Part shown: piece by piece, positions 63,634 to 64,000 of the stretch
How positions within the stretch are numbered: the first letter of the stretch is position 1
How the letters are laid out: each line of letters starts with the position of its first letter
Notes under the pieces: model-generated
The model's input: the letters and a program-made list of their open reading frames with translations, nothing else
The model's database searches: none
What the model was told of the DNA's origin: nothing
NCBI GenBank assembly: GCA_002104985.1
Contig: MCGO01000145.1
Span: 1-64,000, forward strand
Source: Rhizoclosmatium globosum
Taxonomy: Eukaryota > Chytridiomycota > Chytridiomycetes > Chytridiales > Chytriomycetaceae
Length of the DNA: 64,000 nt
Direction: 5' to 3'
Program-made: the position numbers and the translations under genes

Positions 63634-64000
63634 ACTGCTAGCGGAACGGTGTTACTAAATTATGTTTCGACCAACATTGTCTTCAGACGTCTGAAGACAA
63701 ATCCAGGCTAACTGCTAACTCGACGATTGCTTGCTCTATTTAACAGTTATTTTATCGATTTTTGTTGATGGTAGCAGTGTATTTGGATGTTGTCGTTCTC
63801 TGATCAGCTCTCCATACATACATACTTATAGACGAGGCGTTTGTCGCATGTAAGCTGTTAGTTATGTGGTCGCAAGAATGCGTCTGTCCTTTAGAACCTA
63901 CAATGTGTTCTTTGTTGTGATATGTGTAAAAAATACTGAACTGTTGTTTTGTTTTGTTTGTCGAGAAAACTAAACCAACTAAAGAAACCAAACGATGGCC
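63634..64000. other. Right edge, no gene seen
   Basis: Upstream flank of the tRNA-Gln gene and unassigned DNA to the window end. Confidence 0.5.

Overview
The window looks like nuclear DNA of an early-diverging, zoospore-forming fungus, most likely a chytrid. Genes are dense and split by many short GT-AG introns (mostly 42-80 nt), 3' ends carry AATAAA-type signals, and the conserved genes have fungal or opisthokont homologues. TTC36-like, Tctex1d2-like (dynein-2 light chain) and HYPK-like genes suggest a flagellated lineage; this is inference, and no species is claimed. Layout: (1) 0.3-13.3 kb is a surface-protein region. A decayed STAS-domain copy is followed by two LRR/mucin-like secreted proteins (1.76-5.16 and 8.32-12.06 kb), each followed by the same divergent pair of tiny genes. 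TTC36 and HYPK lie between the two units. The 3' halves of the LRR genes and the small genes behind them are nearly identical, while the LRR ectodomains have diverged. (2) 13.4-18.1 kb is housekeeping: VPS37 (ESCRT-I), a Dot5/BCP peroxiredoxin, a small membrane protein, tRNA-Pro and a mitochondrial K+/H+ exchange-related protein, followed by a broken copy of the surface-protein C-terminal domain. (3) 18.9-21.5 kb holds a tandem pair of multi-pass membrane proteins of unrecognised family. (4) 21.6-26.1 kb is a TopBP1/Rad4-like multi-BRCT checkpoint protein. (5) 26.2-31.3 kb is the most unusual part: two tiny KIX-domain-like genes and two small paired zinc-finger genes, both pairs paralogous, next to an F-box/cysteine-rich gene family. 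A second F-box copy is split by (6) an apparently intact Ty1/copia retrotransposon (31,279-37,679) with identical 221-bp LTRs and a 5-bp target duplication AATCT. (7) 38.6-41.9 kb has two more secreted Ser/Thr-rich proteins, one sharing the LRR proteins' C-terminal domain. (8) 42.3-52.8 kb has TVP23, a mini-RING protein, an orphan STAS protein (intact relative of the pseudogene at the left edge), a charged unknown protein, and ORC3, which is divergent from a Ser-rich coiled-coil protein across a 67-bp gap. (9) 53.4-63.6 kb has an APC amino-acid permease, an UNC-93-like transporter with one in-frame TGA, a FAS1 protein, a second identical tRNA-Pro, LSM2, a Tctex1d2-like light chain, a RasGEF and a tRNA-Gln. 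Functional themes: replication origin and checkpoint (ORC3, TopBP1), membrane traffic (VPS37, TVP23), signalling (RasGEF) and a fast-evolving secreted or cell-surface repertoire (LRR, mucin-like and FAS1 proteins). Several otherwise convincing genes carry single-base frame breaks in homopolymers, including the conserved TopBP1 gene. This points to residual assembly errors as well as true pseudogenes, so 'broken' calls here are provisional. All splice models were built by eye from splice signals, reading phase and comparison between paralogues.
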